Shown here one piece after another: positions 14,281 through 22,009 of a stretch of DNA of 64,000 bases. The stretch covers positions 1-64,000 of the forward strand of contig NZ_FXTI01000014.1 of NCBI RefSeq assembly GCF_900182565.1, written 5' to 3'. A model generated the notes under the pieces. That model ran no database searches, was not told where the DNA came from, and saw nothing but the letters and a program-made list of their open reading frames with translations. A program made the translations under genes and the position numbers. Every line of letters starts with the position of its first letter. Within the stretch, counting starts at the first letter, position 1. The DNA is from Melghirimyces algeriensis. Lineage in GTDB: Bacteria; Bacillota; Bacilli; Thermoactinomycetales; DSM-45169.

Positions 14281-14615
14281 TATTCGTCCTCCTCCGGGTT
14301 GAGTTCGTTATATAGTCCGTCAACAACCCCTAGTATTTTCGCGTCAGGTACAAACGAATTAACCACTTCACCGTCCTCCCCGAATAATTCCATCTGAACC
14401 GCTGCGTCAGTCTCACGTATGATTAAATTGATTGCTTTATCGCAGTCTCGGATTATTTTTCTGCGTTTTTCTATTTCATGTTGAATCCTTTCGGATTTCC
14501 GCAAACCGTCAGGGTCGAAGTTAAGTGCATCGTCGAAATCTTTCCTAAGCTCGATTATTTCGTTGTGGTTCTTTCGAAGTTCGCGTCGAAGTAGCGAAAC
14601 TGCGTGGTTGCCCAT
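14280..14615 (-). CDS. Coiled-coil phage protein, partner of dUTPase
   Basis: The 111-residue product is mostly helical: ELRKNHNEIIELRKDF, then DALNFDPDGLRKSERIQHEI and IRDCDKAINLIIRE. Its stop overlaps the dUTPase start by one base. A broken relative (EFDEVLNFDP...) lies at 16371-16530 in the matching region of the second dUTPase, so the block seems to have been duplicated. Function unknown. Confidence 0.6.
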   Translation of the reverse strand: MGNHAVSLLRRELRKNHNEIIELRKDFDDALNFDPDGLRKSERIQHEIEKRRKIIRDCDKAINLIIRETDAAVQMELFGEDGEVVNSFVPDAKILGVVDGLYNELNPEEDE

Positions 14616-14617
14616 CG

Positions 14618-14920
14618 TTATTCCTCCTCGCCATTTTTACCGATAAACAACTCGTTTATCTTTCGCTGTACATTGTCGAAACGACTGGCACGAACCATTT
14701 CGAGTAGTTCCCCCGTCGTTATTTTCCCTCGGCGATGCAACTCTCGTATCCGCTTCATTTCCTTGAATGAAGGTTCCGGTAGGTTATACCTCCGCATCCT
14801 TTCCCTGACCTGTCGCCTCTTTTCACCAAACAAGTTATCGGTTGTTTTCTCGATGAACTCATGATTGTCGATTTCTCCGACCTCAAATAATTCGATATAG
14901 TAATCGAAGTCTTTCGCCAT
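14618..14920 (-). CDS. Helical phage protein with charged repeats
   Basis: From ATG 14920 (GGAGGGG site 7 bp before) the 100-residue product reads MAKDFDYYIELFEVGEID, then RRQVRERMRRYNLPEPSFKE and RRGKITTGELLEMVRA. It is highly charged, with two segments of the type found in small transcription or packaging factors. No family recognised. It shares its operon with the coiled-coil protein and first dUTPase. Confidence 0.55.
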   Translation of the reverse strand: MAKDFDYYIELFEVGEIDNHEFIEKTTDNLFGEKRRQVRERMRRYNLPEPSFKEMKRIRELHRRGKITTGELLEMVRASRFDNVQRKINELFIGKNGEEE

Positions 14921-14932
14921 CATTTCCCCTCC

Positions 14933-14980
14933 TTATTTTACTTTGCCGTCCCAGTCATCCAGCGCCCTCCTTAAACCGTA
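14933..14980 (-). pseudogene. C-terminal remnant of a duplicated phage gene
   Basis: The minus strand reads YGLRRALDDWDGKVK then stop, matching the C terminus RRRLKDWDGEVK of the product at 16545-16847. No start codon with a long frame is present. It marks the edge of the duplicated dUTPase block and lies right after terminator copy 2. Confidence 0.55.
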
Positions 14981-15013
14981 AGAAATAAAAGAAGGGAGCT
15001 TCCGTCGGCTCCC
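14976..15013 (-). terminator. Rho-independent terminator, copy 2 of a repeated cassette
   Basis: On the minus strand GGGAGC and GCTCCC (14994-14999 with 15008-15013) form the stem, followed by TTCTTTTATTTC. It ends the transcript of the second dUTPase. Stem, tail and following leader repeat those at 12124-12183. Confidence 0.8.
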
Positions 15014-15023
15014 GCTTTCCTTA

Positions 15024-15626
15024 TCACCGCGTCCCGGTACTTCCGAACGCACCGCACCCTCTTTCCGTCTCGCTCAGTTCGTCAACCTCTTCGAAGTTTG
15101 CGCGAAGGACAGGAGCGATAACAGCCTGCGCAACTCGATCTCCTTTACGAACGATGTATGACCCATCGTCTACATATTCGTTGACTTTAACACAATTATC
15201 TTCAAGTGTACGTACCCACCTCACCTGACGTCCATCCGTATATACTTCGTCATGCATCACTTGGGCATTCTCGAACATCAAGAACACTTCCGCCCTATAA
15301 TCACTATCGATTGTTCCTACGCTATTCGGTAACCGTAGCGGTGTTCGTTTGGAAATCCCGCTCCGCATCCGTATCTGCATTTCAAATCCCTGCGGAATCT
15401 CAAACGCAATCCCTGTCGGAATTAATTTCGTCTCTCCCGGCTCGATAATAACGTCTTCCACCGCAACTAGATCGAAGCCTGCCGCACCATACGTCGCATA
15501 TTCCGGGATTACTGCGTCAGGATGAACACGTTTAACCTTTACGTTCAAGTCATATCCAAATGGCACTAGTTGGCCGTTTTTGTATTTATGCGATCGCCCG
15601 CCCGTATCATACATATCGCTGAACAC
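15024..15626 (-). CDS. dut: dUTPase, second copy
   Basis: The 200-residue paralogue of the enzyme at 13657 has motifs 1-4 intact (AAGFDLVAVED, RMRSGISKR, VGTIDSDYRAEV, RKGDRVAQAVI) and motif 5 altered to RGCGAFGSTG. GTG 15626 is chosen to match the partner's start (FSDMYD). The segment between motifs 3 and 4 (MHDEVYTDGRQVRWVRTLED) is unrelated to that of the first copy. It probably still acts on dUTP. The glycine-to-cysteine change in motif 5 should be tested. A terminator follows. Confidence 0.92.
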   Translation of the reverse strand: MFSDMYDTGGRSHKYKNGQLVPFGYDLNVKVKRVHPDAVIPEYATYGAAGFDLVAVEDVIIEPGETKLIPTGIAFEIPQGFEMQIRMRSGISKRTPLRLPNSVGTIDSDYRAEVFLMFENAQVMHDEVYTDGRQVRWVRTLEDNCVKVNEYVDDGSYIVRKGDRVAQAVIAPVLRANFEEVDELSETERGCGAFGSTGTR

Positions 15627-15732
15627 TATAGCCATCCCTCCCACCTATTTGTAGACTATAGTCGGAAAAATCTCGCACACCAGCACAGATCACCCTAAAA
15701 ATACCCGTCTTATTATGTTTCATCAGATCCTT

Positions 15733-16041
15733 TTATTGTTCGTCCTCCTCTGTAGTAATTTCCCATTCGTTAGCAACTATTACTTGCGTTAGCATATTCG
15801 CTAATCTACGTACAAACTCTTCGTCGTTATAATCCTCCATACCCATTTCGAATAAGATTGCGTGGACTAGTTCATGTATAAATGTCTGAAATCGTCGTTG
15901 TTCGCTGATATCTTCCGCGAGTTCAATACGATGATCCCCATAAAATATTTGACCAAAAAGAGATTCTCGTGAAAACTGTCTCGCTACATCCTCGACAGTA
16001 TAAGTAATTGCTCCGACTTTAACTTTATGTGGAATCCTCAA
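15733..16041 (-). CDS. HExxH metallopeptidase-like protein
   Basis: The 102-residue protein carries FIHELVHAILFEMG, a zinc-binding HExxH within a helix, and a downstream FVRRLANML that may supply the third ligand, like ImmA/SprT-type mini-peptidases. TTG 16041 overlaps the upstream stop (TTGA) and is preferred; ATG 16059 is possible. ImmA-like peptidases cleave phage repressors, but here no repressor gene is adjacent and the substrate is unknown. Confidence 0.7.
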   Translation of the reverse strand: MRIPHKVKVGAITYTVEDVARQFSRESLFGQIFYGDHRIELAEDISEQRRFQTFIHELVHAILFEMGMEDYNDEEFVRRLANMLTQVIVANEWEITTEEDEQ

Positions 16042-16370
16042 CGTACAACACCATCCCACTCATCAAATTCTTTTTGTCCTAACTCTTCGTTATGCTTCCG
16101 ATCCTCTTCCTTTCGTAAGTCATCTTCATAATCTCTGACCAGGTATTCCGCTTCCCGTACAAATCCGCCGTCAAATGCGTCGTCTCCGTATTTTTCGAAC
16201 CACCTACCCGCTACTTCGACGAAAACGGGAATCCCTATCACCTTTTTCGGTTCAAGTAAAGAAATTTCCCCTGCTCCACATGAAACCAAGCGAAAACCAC
16301 TTTCAAGGTCTTTAATTTTTACTAGATACTCTTTTCCGGTGATGCTCGACACAACCGGAAACTTTTTCAT
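16038..16370 (-). CDS. Phage protein ending in a WDGxV tail
   Basis: From the third of three consecutive ATGs (16370), 7 bp after GGAGG, the 110-residue product reads MKKFPVVSSITGKEYLVKI, with VIGIPVFVEVAGRWFEKYG and a Glu/Lys-rich end closing EFDEWDGVVR. The last residues resemble those of the next gene upstream (DWDGEVK) and the remnant at 14933. The 3' end is coupled to the HExxH gene. Function unknown. Confidence 0.6.
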   Translation of the reverse strand: MKKFPVVSSITGKEYLVKIKDLESGFRLVSCGAGEISLLEPKKVIGIPVFVEVAGRWFEKYGDDAFDGGFVREAEYLVRDYEDDLRKEEDRKHNEELGQKEFDEWDGVVR

Positions 16371-16530
16371 CATCATTCCTCCTTTTGTTTCTCCTCGTGA
16401 TATTTCAAAATCTAAAATCCTTTCGATACAACCCATGGATCGTGTAGTGGTTGGGTCAAAGTTAAGTACTTCGTCAAACTCTTTCATCAATTCGTTTAGC
16501 GTCTCGAAGTACTATCACGGCGTAAATCAT
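16371..16530 (-). pseudogene. Frameshifted relative of the coiled-coil gene at 14280
   Basis: ATG 16530 behind GGGGAGG gives MIYAVIVLRDAKRIDERV and a stop. The next frame continues LMKEFDEVLNFDPTTTRS, which matches DFDDALNFDP of the protein at 14280-14615. The body runs in frame into the following gene without a stop. A small insertion or deletion near 16490 inactivated it after duplication. Confidence 0.55.
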
Positions 16531-16544
16531 ATCCTCCCCTCCTT

Positions 16545-16847
16545 TTACTTAACCTCACCATCCCAATCCTTCAAGCGACGACGCACTTCATCGACCAATC
16601 CTTCGTGGCTTTTCGTTTCTTCCTTCACACCTTCGTACTCAGATATTAATTCTCGTATAATTTCCTTCATCTCCGAAGCTTCATCCAGGTGGACTGTTCT
16701 TTCCCCCTCAACCTGCTCCCAAAACGGTATACCGAAACGTCGTTTCCTTTCGTACAAAATCATGCGGAATGATACATCATCGTCAATAATTTTCATTTTG
16801 TACATTCCGCGCTTGGTTCGGATCGGTTTCTTTACGATCTTGGCCAT
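16545..16847 (-). CDS. Basic phage protein ending in WDGEVK
   Basis: From ATG 16847 (GGGGGTG 6 bp before) the 100-residue product starts MAKIVKKPIRTKRGMYKMKI and ends with a helix and RRRLKDWDGEVK. It has a strand-rich first half and a Glu-rich helical second half. It sits just after nrdF in the same operon. Unknown function; the C-terminal motif recurs in the gene at 16038 and in the remnant at 14933. Confidence 0.6.
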   Translation of the reverse strand: MAKIVKKPIRTKRGMYKMKIIDDDVSFRMILYERKRRFGIPFWEQVEGERTVHLDEASEMKEIIRELISEYEGVKEETKSHEGLVDEVRRRLKDWDGEVK

Positions 16848-16860
16848 GGGTTCACCCCCT

Positions 16861-17826
16861 TCAAAATACAAAATCATCGTCTGTAATCGGCTTTACATTC
16901 AACGAAAGAACATAACCGTTTCCCTTAGTTGAAAAGAAATCGTGATTTTTTGTATCCGTCCGAATCCCGTTCATGACAATCGGATTGACAGTTTCTTCTG
17001 GAAAGTGAGGTTCACGCCCTAGGTTCATCAGCGCCTTGTTTGCGTTATAGCGTGCAAACCGACATACGTCCTCATAAAGCCCAACTTTTTCATATACTTC
17101 ACGTGTATATTCGATTTCATTTTCGTAAAGTTTGGAAAGTAATTCCGTTGTTTCTTTGTCTGACTTCTCTTTATCTTCGTTAGACATGGATTGGTAAACC
17201 TCTTGAGCAAGTGTTCCGACATATAGACCGTGAATTGATTCGTCACGAATAATAAGTGAAATAATCTCTCCACTTGCTACTAATTTGCCTTGACCTGACA
17301 TATAGAGTGGGTAATAAAACCCACTGTAAAACAAGAAGCTTTCGAGAAATACAGACGCGACCATCGCCATGTATAACTCATACGGAGATGCGCTTTTCTT
17401 CTGAAGTGCATGATAATAGTCACCAATCAATTCCGCTTTCTTTTTCAATTGCGGTTGATTTTCGACCCATTTATCTAGATAGTAATCAGTTAAATGAGAG
17501 GGAAGGAGTGTCGTAAAAATATGTGAATAACTTTTCGCATGAATGTGTTCCATTGTCCCCATCCATGAAAGTACCGCCTTTTTCTTCATGTCGTCGACGT
17601 GCAGCGCTATAAGCGGCATACCGCTGTCTCCCTGTAACGTATCCAAGCCAGTAAGCCCTGATAACGCTTCAACATACGTTGCCTTCTCTTCCTCTGTAAG
17701 AGTCCTCCATGCTTCAAGGTCACGAGACACAGATATTTCATCCTCCGTCCAAAACTGCGAAATATTCTGTTTCCAAAAAACTTCTGTGTATTCGTCATAC
17801 ATTCGATTCCAGTTGACTGCCTTCAT
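16861..17826 (-). CDS. nrdF: Class Ib ribonucleotide reductase beta subunit
   Basis: The 321-residue protein has the dimetal ligands of NrdF: LDTLQGD near 68, EHIHAKSYS near 92 (Glu, His and the radical Tyr two turns on), VFLESFLFYSG near 158 and RDESIHG near 190. It carries the tyrosyl radical needed to start ribonucleotide reduction, with a Mn or Fe dimetal site loaded through NrdI. AAGGAGGTATGAC precedes the ATG. It lies 12 bp after nrdE. Confidence 0.97.
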   Translation of the reverse strand: MKAVNWNRMYDEYTEVFWKQNISQFWTEDEISVSRDLEAWRTLTEEEKATYVEALSGLTGLDTLQGDSGMPLIALHVDDMKKKAVLSWMGTMEHIHAKSYSHIFTTLLPSHLTDYYLDKWVENQPQLKKKAELIGDYYHALQKKSASPYELYMAMVASVFLESFLFYSGFYYPLYMSGQGKLVASGEIISLIIRDESIHGLYVGTLAQEVYQSMSNEDKEKSDKETTELLSKLYENEIEYTREVYEKVGLYEDVCRFARYNANKALMNLGREPHFPEETVNPIVMNGIRTDTKNHDFFSTKGNGYVLSLNVKPITDDDFVF

Positions 17827-17838
17827 GTCATACCTCCT

Positions 17839-19917
17839 TTATACAGAGCAACTCGTACACTCAGAAACATCCAGCATTCTATTACGCGTGTAATACAACG
17901 ACTTCAACCCTTTTTTGTGTGCGTAGATGTAGTAGCGCGCGAGTTCATTCGTCGATATGTCACTATTAACATACAGAATCGTACTAATCCCTTGATCAAC
18001 ATGCTGCTGGATTTCTGCAATTAAATCGATCATTTTAAATTGATCAATATTATATGCCGACTTGTAATACCAGTAGGTTTCAGGAGACATAAACGGCATA
18101 GGGTAGTACGTTGTTGCATTTCCGTAGACTCTTGTTTCTACATGATCAACGATCGGCATAACGCTGGATGTCGCATTCTGTACGTAACTAATCGACTGCG
18201 TTGGTGCAATCGCAAGTCGATAAGCATGGTATAGACCACATCTACGCACTTGATCCCGTAACTCTGCCCACGCTTCCTGCGTCGGAATGTCTTCTAGGTC
18301 AAATAGCTCACGCACTTTTTCCGTTCGAGGCAAAAAATCCTTCTCCAGATACTTGTCAAAATACTTACCGTTAGCATAATCCGATTTGTCAAAGTCTTTG
18401 AAAGTTACACCACGCTCTTTCGCAATGAGCATAGATTTTTCAAGAGAATAATAATTCATCAACATAAAGAAGGTACGCACAAAATCTCGCGCCTCCTCCG
18501 ATTCGTACTGAATTTTATTTTTCGCAAAAAACCCGTGCAAGTTCATTGCGCCTAGTCCGACGCTGTGTAATTCTTCATTCGCTTTGCGTACTCCAGGAGC
18601 ATTTCCGATTGATACAATATCGGATACTGAAGTCAAGGCATCAATCCCTGCGTGAACGCTTTCCCTGATCTTTCTGCTTTCCATTACGTTAACAATATTC
18701 AACGACCCAAGGTTGCAGGAAATATCTCGCTTGATGATGTTATCCTCGTCATATTCATTGATTTGCGACGTTTCTTGTAACTGAAAGATTTCAGTACATA
18801 AATTTGTGATTTTGATATCACCGACAGCACTTAGTGTATGCAACCTATTCGCATTATCTTTGTACATGATGTACGGGTAACCAGACTGTAGCTGTGTTGC
18901 CGCAATTTTGTTTAGTAATTCCCGCGCGTCCATCTTTCGTTTTTTAATACGTGGGTTCGTGATAAGTTTGTCGTACATTTCATCCATGTCCATGTCGTCC
19001 ATGTGTTTTCCATATTCTTTGTATACAGTGAGAGGTGCCAAAATATAGTACGGCTCATTCTTTTCTGCTAACTCGAAAAACTTATCCGGAATAACAAGTC
19101 CAATCGACATTGTTTTGATTCGAATCTTTTCATCTGCGTTGATCTTTTTTGTCTCAAGAAATTCCAAAACATCCCAGTGGAAAACATTCAGGTATGCTGC
19201 GCCCGCCCCCGGTCGTTGCCCTAATTGATCTGCATAAGAAAAACCGTCTTCCAGCAACTTCATTACTGGTACTACACCTTTGGCAACTCCTTCAACTCCC
19301 TTAATCGCCTCACCACGCCCTCTGATTTTTGAAAGGTTAACTGCAACTCCACCACCGATTTTCGATAGCTGCATTGCAGTGTTGATATTGTAGTTAATCG
19401 AGTTTAAACTATCATCCATTTCTAAGAGAAAACAAGAAACCATTTCCCCGCGACGTTTTCTTCCTGCGTTCATAAAAGTAGGTGTTGCAGGTTGGTATCG
19501 TTGTTCCATCATCACCTTCACGAAGCGTTCAGCTTTTAAGTAATCACCCCCACCTAAAAACAACGCACAGGCAACAACACGATCTTCGTAGTGTTCGAGA
19601 TACTGTTCCTTGTCGTCTGTCTTCAATGCATAGTCCCGATAAAACTTTGAAACAGCCATGTATGATTGAAACTTGAAGTCATATCGGTACGCAAGATCAA
19701 GCAAGGATCGGATTTGATTCCTCGAATATTTTTCGAAAAAGTTTTCGTAAAATTCATTTTCAATAAGCCATTCCATACGTGATATTGGAGAGCTAAACTT
19801 CATTGATCGCCCGTCAACTTCTCTCATAAATTCAGTTACAGCAACACTATCCTTTTCTAATTGATAAAACCCGCCTACCTTCGTCATAATTTCGCTATTT
19901 AACTCGATGTGTTTCAA
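17839..19917 (-). CDS. nrdE: Class Ib ribonucleotide reductase alpha subunit
   Basis: This 692-residue protein has the usual NrdE length. It contains MVSCFLLEMDDSLNSI with one redox cysteine, ISCNLGSLNIVN with the radical-site region, and GYPYIMYKDN; the C-terminal CTSCSV supplies the swinging cysteine pair. It reduces ribonucleoside diphosphates. The start is TTG 19917, overlapping nrdI by 23 bp, with GAGGGTGGG before it. No intein or intron is visible, unlike many phage copies. Partner electron donor NrdH is not in the window. Confidence 0.97.
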   Translation of the reverse strand: MKHIELNSEIMTKVGGFYQLEKDSVAVTEFMREVDGRSMKFSSPISRMEWLIENEFYENFFEKYSRNQIRSLLDLAYRYDFKFQSYMAVSKFYRDYALKTDDKEQYLEHYEDRVVACALFLGGGDYLKAERFVKVMMEQRYQPATPTFMNAGRKRRGEMVSCFLLEMDDSLNSINYNINTAMQLSKIGGGVAVNLSKIRGRGEAIKGVEGVAKGVVPVMKLLEDGFSYADQLGQRPGAGAAYLNVFHWDVLEFLETKKINADEKIRIKTMSIGLVIPDKFFELAEKNEPYYILAPLTVYKEYGKHMDDMDMDEMYDKLITNPRIKKRKMDARELLNKIAATQLQSGYPYIMYKDNANRLHTLSAVGDIKITNLCTEIFQLQETSQINEYDEDNIIKRDISCNLGSLNIVNVMESRKIRESVHAGIDALTSVSDIVSIGNAPGVRKANEELHSVGLGAMNLHGFFAKNKIQYESEEARDFVRTFFMLMNYYSLEKSMLIAKERGVTFKDFDKSDYANGKYFDKYLEKDFLPRTEKVRELFDLEDIPTQEAWAELRDQVRRCGLYHAYRLAIAPTQSISYVQNATSSVMPIVDHVETRVYGNATTYYPMPFMSPETYWYYKSAYNIDQFKMIDLIAEIQQHVDQGISTILYVNSDISTNELARYYIYAHKKGLKSLYYTRNRMLDVSECTSCSV

Positions 19918-20266
19918 GCGGTCCCACCCTCTTTAGAAGTATTTCTACGTCCGCACGTGTTCCTGAAAGCTCAAACTTGTGAAGCAGCGGAACCTCATAT
20001 TTCTTTGCCACTAGTTCCCCCGCCTTCGCGAAGTTACTGCCCCAGTTTTTATTTCCACTCGAAGCAACCCCGACTAAGAAACGTTTGTTTCTCGTCAGAA
20101 ATCCATCCACTATACCCGGAACCTGACCAAATCCTATCGTAGGTGTAATGAGTAAAAAAGGTGAGTTAACCCATACACCACCCCTGATTTCAACTGATGG
20201 CATCCCCAATCGTTGTACAAAGCGCCGAACGTTTCCCGTGCGCGACGTGTACACAACAAGAATCAC
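19895..20266 (-). CDS. nrdI: NrdI flavodoxin-like activator
   Basis: This 123-residue flavodoxin-like protein has YTSRTGNVRRFVQRLG for the FMN phosphate loop, TPTIGFGQVPGIVDGF near residue 50 and GVASSGNKNWGSNF near 75, the NrdI signature. GTG 20266 is preferred, 6 bp after AAAGGGG. It supplies oxidant to the dimanganese site of NrdF. It is the first gene of the phage nrdIEF operon. Confidence 0.95.
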   Translation of the reverse strand: MILVVYTSRTGNVRRFVQRLGMPSVEIRGGVWVNSPFLLITPTIGFGQVPGIVDGFLTRNKRFLVGVASSGNKNWGSNFAKAGELVAKKYEVPLLHKFELSGTRADVEILLKRVGPLETHRVK

Positions 20267-20325
20267 GACCATCCCCTTTGTCTGTTGTAAATTAGTACTT
20301 CCTCGTACTCGTCAGCGACATCCAT
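20263..20325 (-). CDS. 20-residue ORF before nrdI
   Basis: ATG 20325 gives MDVADEYEEVLIYNRQRGWS, whose stop overlaps the nrdI start (TCGTGATT). The ribosome site is weak. It could be a coupling leader for nrdI or chance; the acidic/aromatic sequence is not recognised. Confidence 0.3.
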   Translation of the reverse strand: MDVADEYEEVLIYNRQRGWS

Positions 20326-20336
20326 CACTTTGTCGT

Positions 20337-20441
20337 TTATCTCTCATTCCGGTATGCCTTCCAATTTTCAAGCTTTCGTTTCTGGTCTATCTCCCTTCCT
20401 AGTGACAACCACCGTTCCTCATCTTGAGACAACTCCCCCAT
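20337..20441 (-). CDS. 34-residue charged phage protein
   Basis: ATG 20441 follows AAAGGAGG at 7 bp and encodes MGELSQDEERWLSLGREI and a Lys/Glu/Trp-rich helix. The strong ribosome site and position between the PAPS-reductase-like gene and nrdI support it as real. Family unknown. Confidence 0.5.
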   Translation of the reverse strand: MGELSQDEERWLSLGREIDQKRKLENWKAYRNER

Positions 20442-20454
20442 AGATTAACCTCCT

Positions 20455-21276
20455 TTAAATACCGCACATTCCCTCGCATTCATTCCCGAACAAGTCGAGC
20501 TGTTCATGCTCCGGTTTATGGTCAAATTCGACCTCATCAAGCGGATTGCACGAACGATGCAGGTAAACCTCGCCCTTAACCTTCGGTAGACCATTACGGA
20601 CGAACCGATCAAACTCGACCGCCTCTTTCCACGATTCTGGATCGTTCTCTTTCATATCGAGCCAGTGTGCGTCATTGTGATATGGGCACCCAATGCACGA
20701 CGATTTAGGAGGTTCCGGGTATCCGTGATCGACCATCCAGCGAATGCAGTCCATACGAGAAAACCCGCCGTCAATCAGCGGGTACTTGTTCGTAATAAAT
20801 TTTACCTGCGACGGTTTTACTCGTTGTATTTCGTCCGTAGAAATACCCATCCACAGGTCAACGTGATCCTTTACGCGGCTTCTCGGCTATCAGCCGAGAA
20901 GCCTTCGGATCTCTTTACGTACCACGCCGATTTTGTATTCGCTTGTGCATTGCCGCCATAACATACCTTTCGAACCGTCTTCGTTACGCACAAAGAAAGG
21001 AATCGACGCGACCCTCTCCCCGGTTTTAACCGAGCGATAGAAGTCATCACGCAGATTCCCTTTCGACGCCCTGACGATTTTGATTCCATACTTGCCCGCC
21101 TCGGTTTCTAGCCATTCTAGGTAAGCGTAAACCTCTTTCGGTTCCCACCCTGTGTCCGCGAATATAGCTACTTTCGGATAATCTTCTCCGAATACACCAT
21201 TTGCAGCCATCATGACCAACGCAGACGACTGTACACCTGCACCCAGACTAATAATTTTCGTAGGTTTTTCGTTCAC
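20455..21276 (-). pseudogene. PAPS-reductase/adenine-nucleotide alpha-hydrolase-like gene with two in-frame stops
   Basis: GTG 21276 (GGGAGG upstream) starts a protein with the PP-loop SLGAGVQSSALVMM, FADTGWEPKEVYAYL and the cluster RQCTSEYKIGVVRKE. It stops at TGA-TAG (20892-20887), and the same frame continues PRSRVKDHVDLWMGISTDEIQR, SCIGCPYHND and C-terminal cysteines to 20455. Together 274 codons match the usual length of phage proteins of this family, which handle adenylylated or sulfur substrates; the exact reaction is unknown. The two stops sit at the tip of a perfect 12-bp inverted repeat. It is either a pseudogene, a recoded gene, or two pieces acting together (ATG 20850 gives the second). 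It lies directly behind promoter copy B. Confidence 0.7.
20877..20903 (-). other. Perfect 12-bp hairpin centred on tandem in-frame stop codons
   Basis: The arms 20877-20888 and 20892-20903 are perfectly complementary with a 3-base loop. The stops TGA and TAG of the interrupted gene occupy the centre. It lacks a T run on either strand, so it is not a normal terminator. Confidence 0.85.
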
Positions 21277-21298
21277 ACCCTCGCCTCCCAGTTTAGTG

Positions 21299-21340
21299 TC
21301 TTCACTGTCTTTATAGGGGAGATAGAGCTAACCTCGCGCA
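21299..21340 (-). promoter_or_regulatory. Phage promoter-like 42-bp element, copy B
   Basis: Minus strand: TGCGCGAGG, variable stretch, CTCCCCTATAAAGA then CAGTGAAGA, with the same 42-bp length as the other copies. It overlaps the last codons of the RuvC-like gene and ends 23 bp before GTG 21276. Confidence 0.8.
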
Positions 21341-21819
21341 TCATTGATCAAATTTTCTCGAAGTAAATACGTCAGACATACAGCGACCGCATCTGATTCG
21401 TCATCCGTCTTAAAATCCTGAGAAGGAAACCACCGTTTAACCTCCCGTTCTACTTCCCATTTGTCTGCCCGGCCGTTATCGGTCAATGATTTTTTGACCG
21501 TACTGTTCGCGATCTCTACGATGTCGTACCCACGCAGAGTGTAGTCAATGATCCCCGCGACTTTGTAACCGCCTGCCGTTGCGTTGACCCTAGCGTTATG
21601 GAACGCTTTCTCACGGATCACAGCATCGAACGGACCGTAATCGTAACGGAGCGCGTCGACATGCGCTTTGATGTGTGCCAGACGATCACCGTGCGATAGT
21701 TTGGCGTTCGTCTTGATATGCCTGCAAAAAATAAGAACGGGCTTACGGCGTTTAATTTCCAGTACCGCGAAGCCCGGTCGTGAGATGGATAGGTCGAGTC
21801 CTAAATAGCGTTTAGTCAC
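21328..21819 (-). CDS. RuvC-like Holliday junction resolvase
   Basis: From GTG 21819, 10 bp after GGGGAG, the 163-residue product reads TKRYLGLDLSISRPGFAVLE, an RNase-H/RuvC strand with the first aspartate. It then has AVIREKAFHNARVNAT with the glutamate, and TDDESDAVAVCLTYLL with the C-terminal aspartates. Phage resolvases of this type cut branched DNA during recombination and packaging. It overlaps the membrane protein gene by 8 bp and follows the Cas4/AddB-like nuclease, forming a recombination group. Confidence 0.88.
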   Translation of the reverse strand: MTKRYLGLDLSISRPGFAVLEIKRRKPVLIFCRHIKTNAKLSHGDRLAHIKAHVDALRYDYGPFDAVIREKAFHNARVNATAGGYKVAGIIDYTLRGYDIVEIANSTVKKSLTDNGRADKWEVEREVKRWFPSQDFKTDDESDAVAVCLTYLLRENLINDARG

Positions 21820-22009
21820 TATATCGAATCTCCCCAATTTTATAAGCGAGAAATAATACTCCGGGAACCCCTGCACCGAAATACCCGCCGTAAGGCCCCG
21901 CAATTAAATATCCTAAGTAGGCACAAAAGGCAACAAGCGTGCAGGTTACAACGATAACGCCGATTACATTCAACAAACCCAAAAGCGTCAACTTGATAAT
22001 GTTTTTCAT
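21812..22009 (-). CDS. Small hydrophobic membrane protein
   Basis: This 65-residue protein is hydrophobic throughout: IIKLTLLGLLNVIGVIVV (helix 1) and VAFCAYLGYLIAGPYGG with a second helix ending LFLAYKIG. It overlaps both the nuclease gene upstream (ATGA) and the resolvase start downstream. No known family; the small glycine-rich second helix does not resemble a classical holin. Confidence 0.6.
   Translation of the reverse strand: MKNIIKLTLLGLLNVIGVIVVTCTLVAFCAYLGYLIAGPYGGYFGAGVPGVLFLAYKIGEIRYSD

Noticed and set aside
20877..20903. SECIS element directing selenocysteine at the TGA
   Set aside because: The hairpin is centred on the stops and not placed just after the TGA, a TAG follows immediately, and no sel genes are in view.
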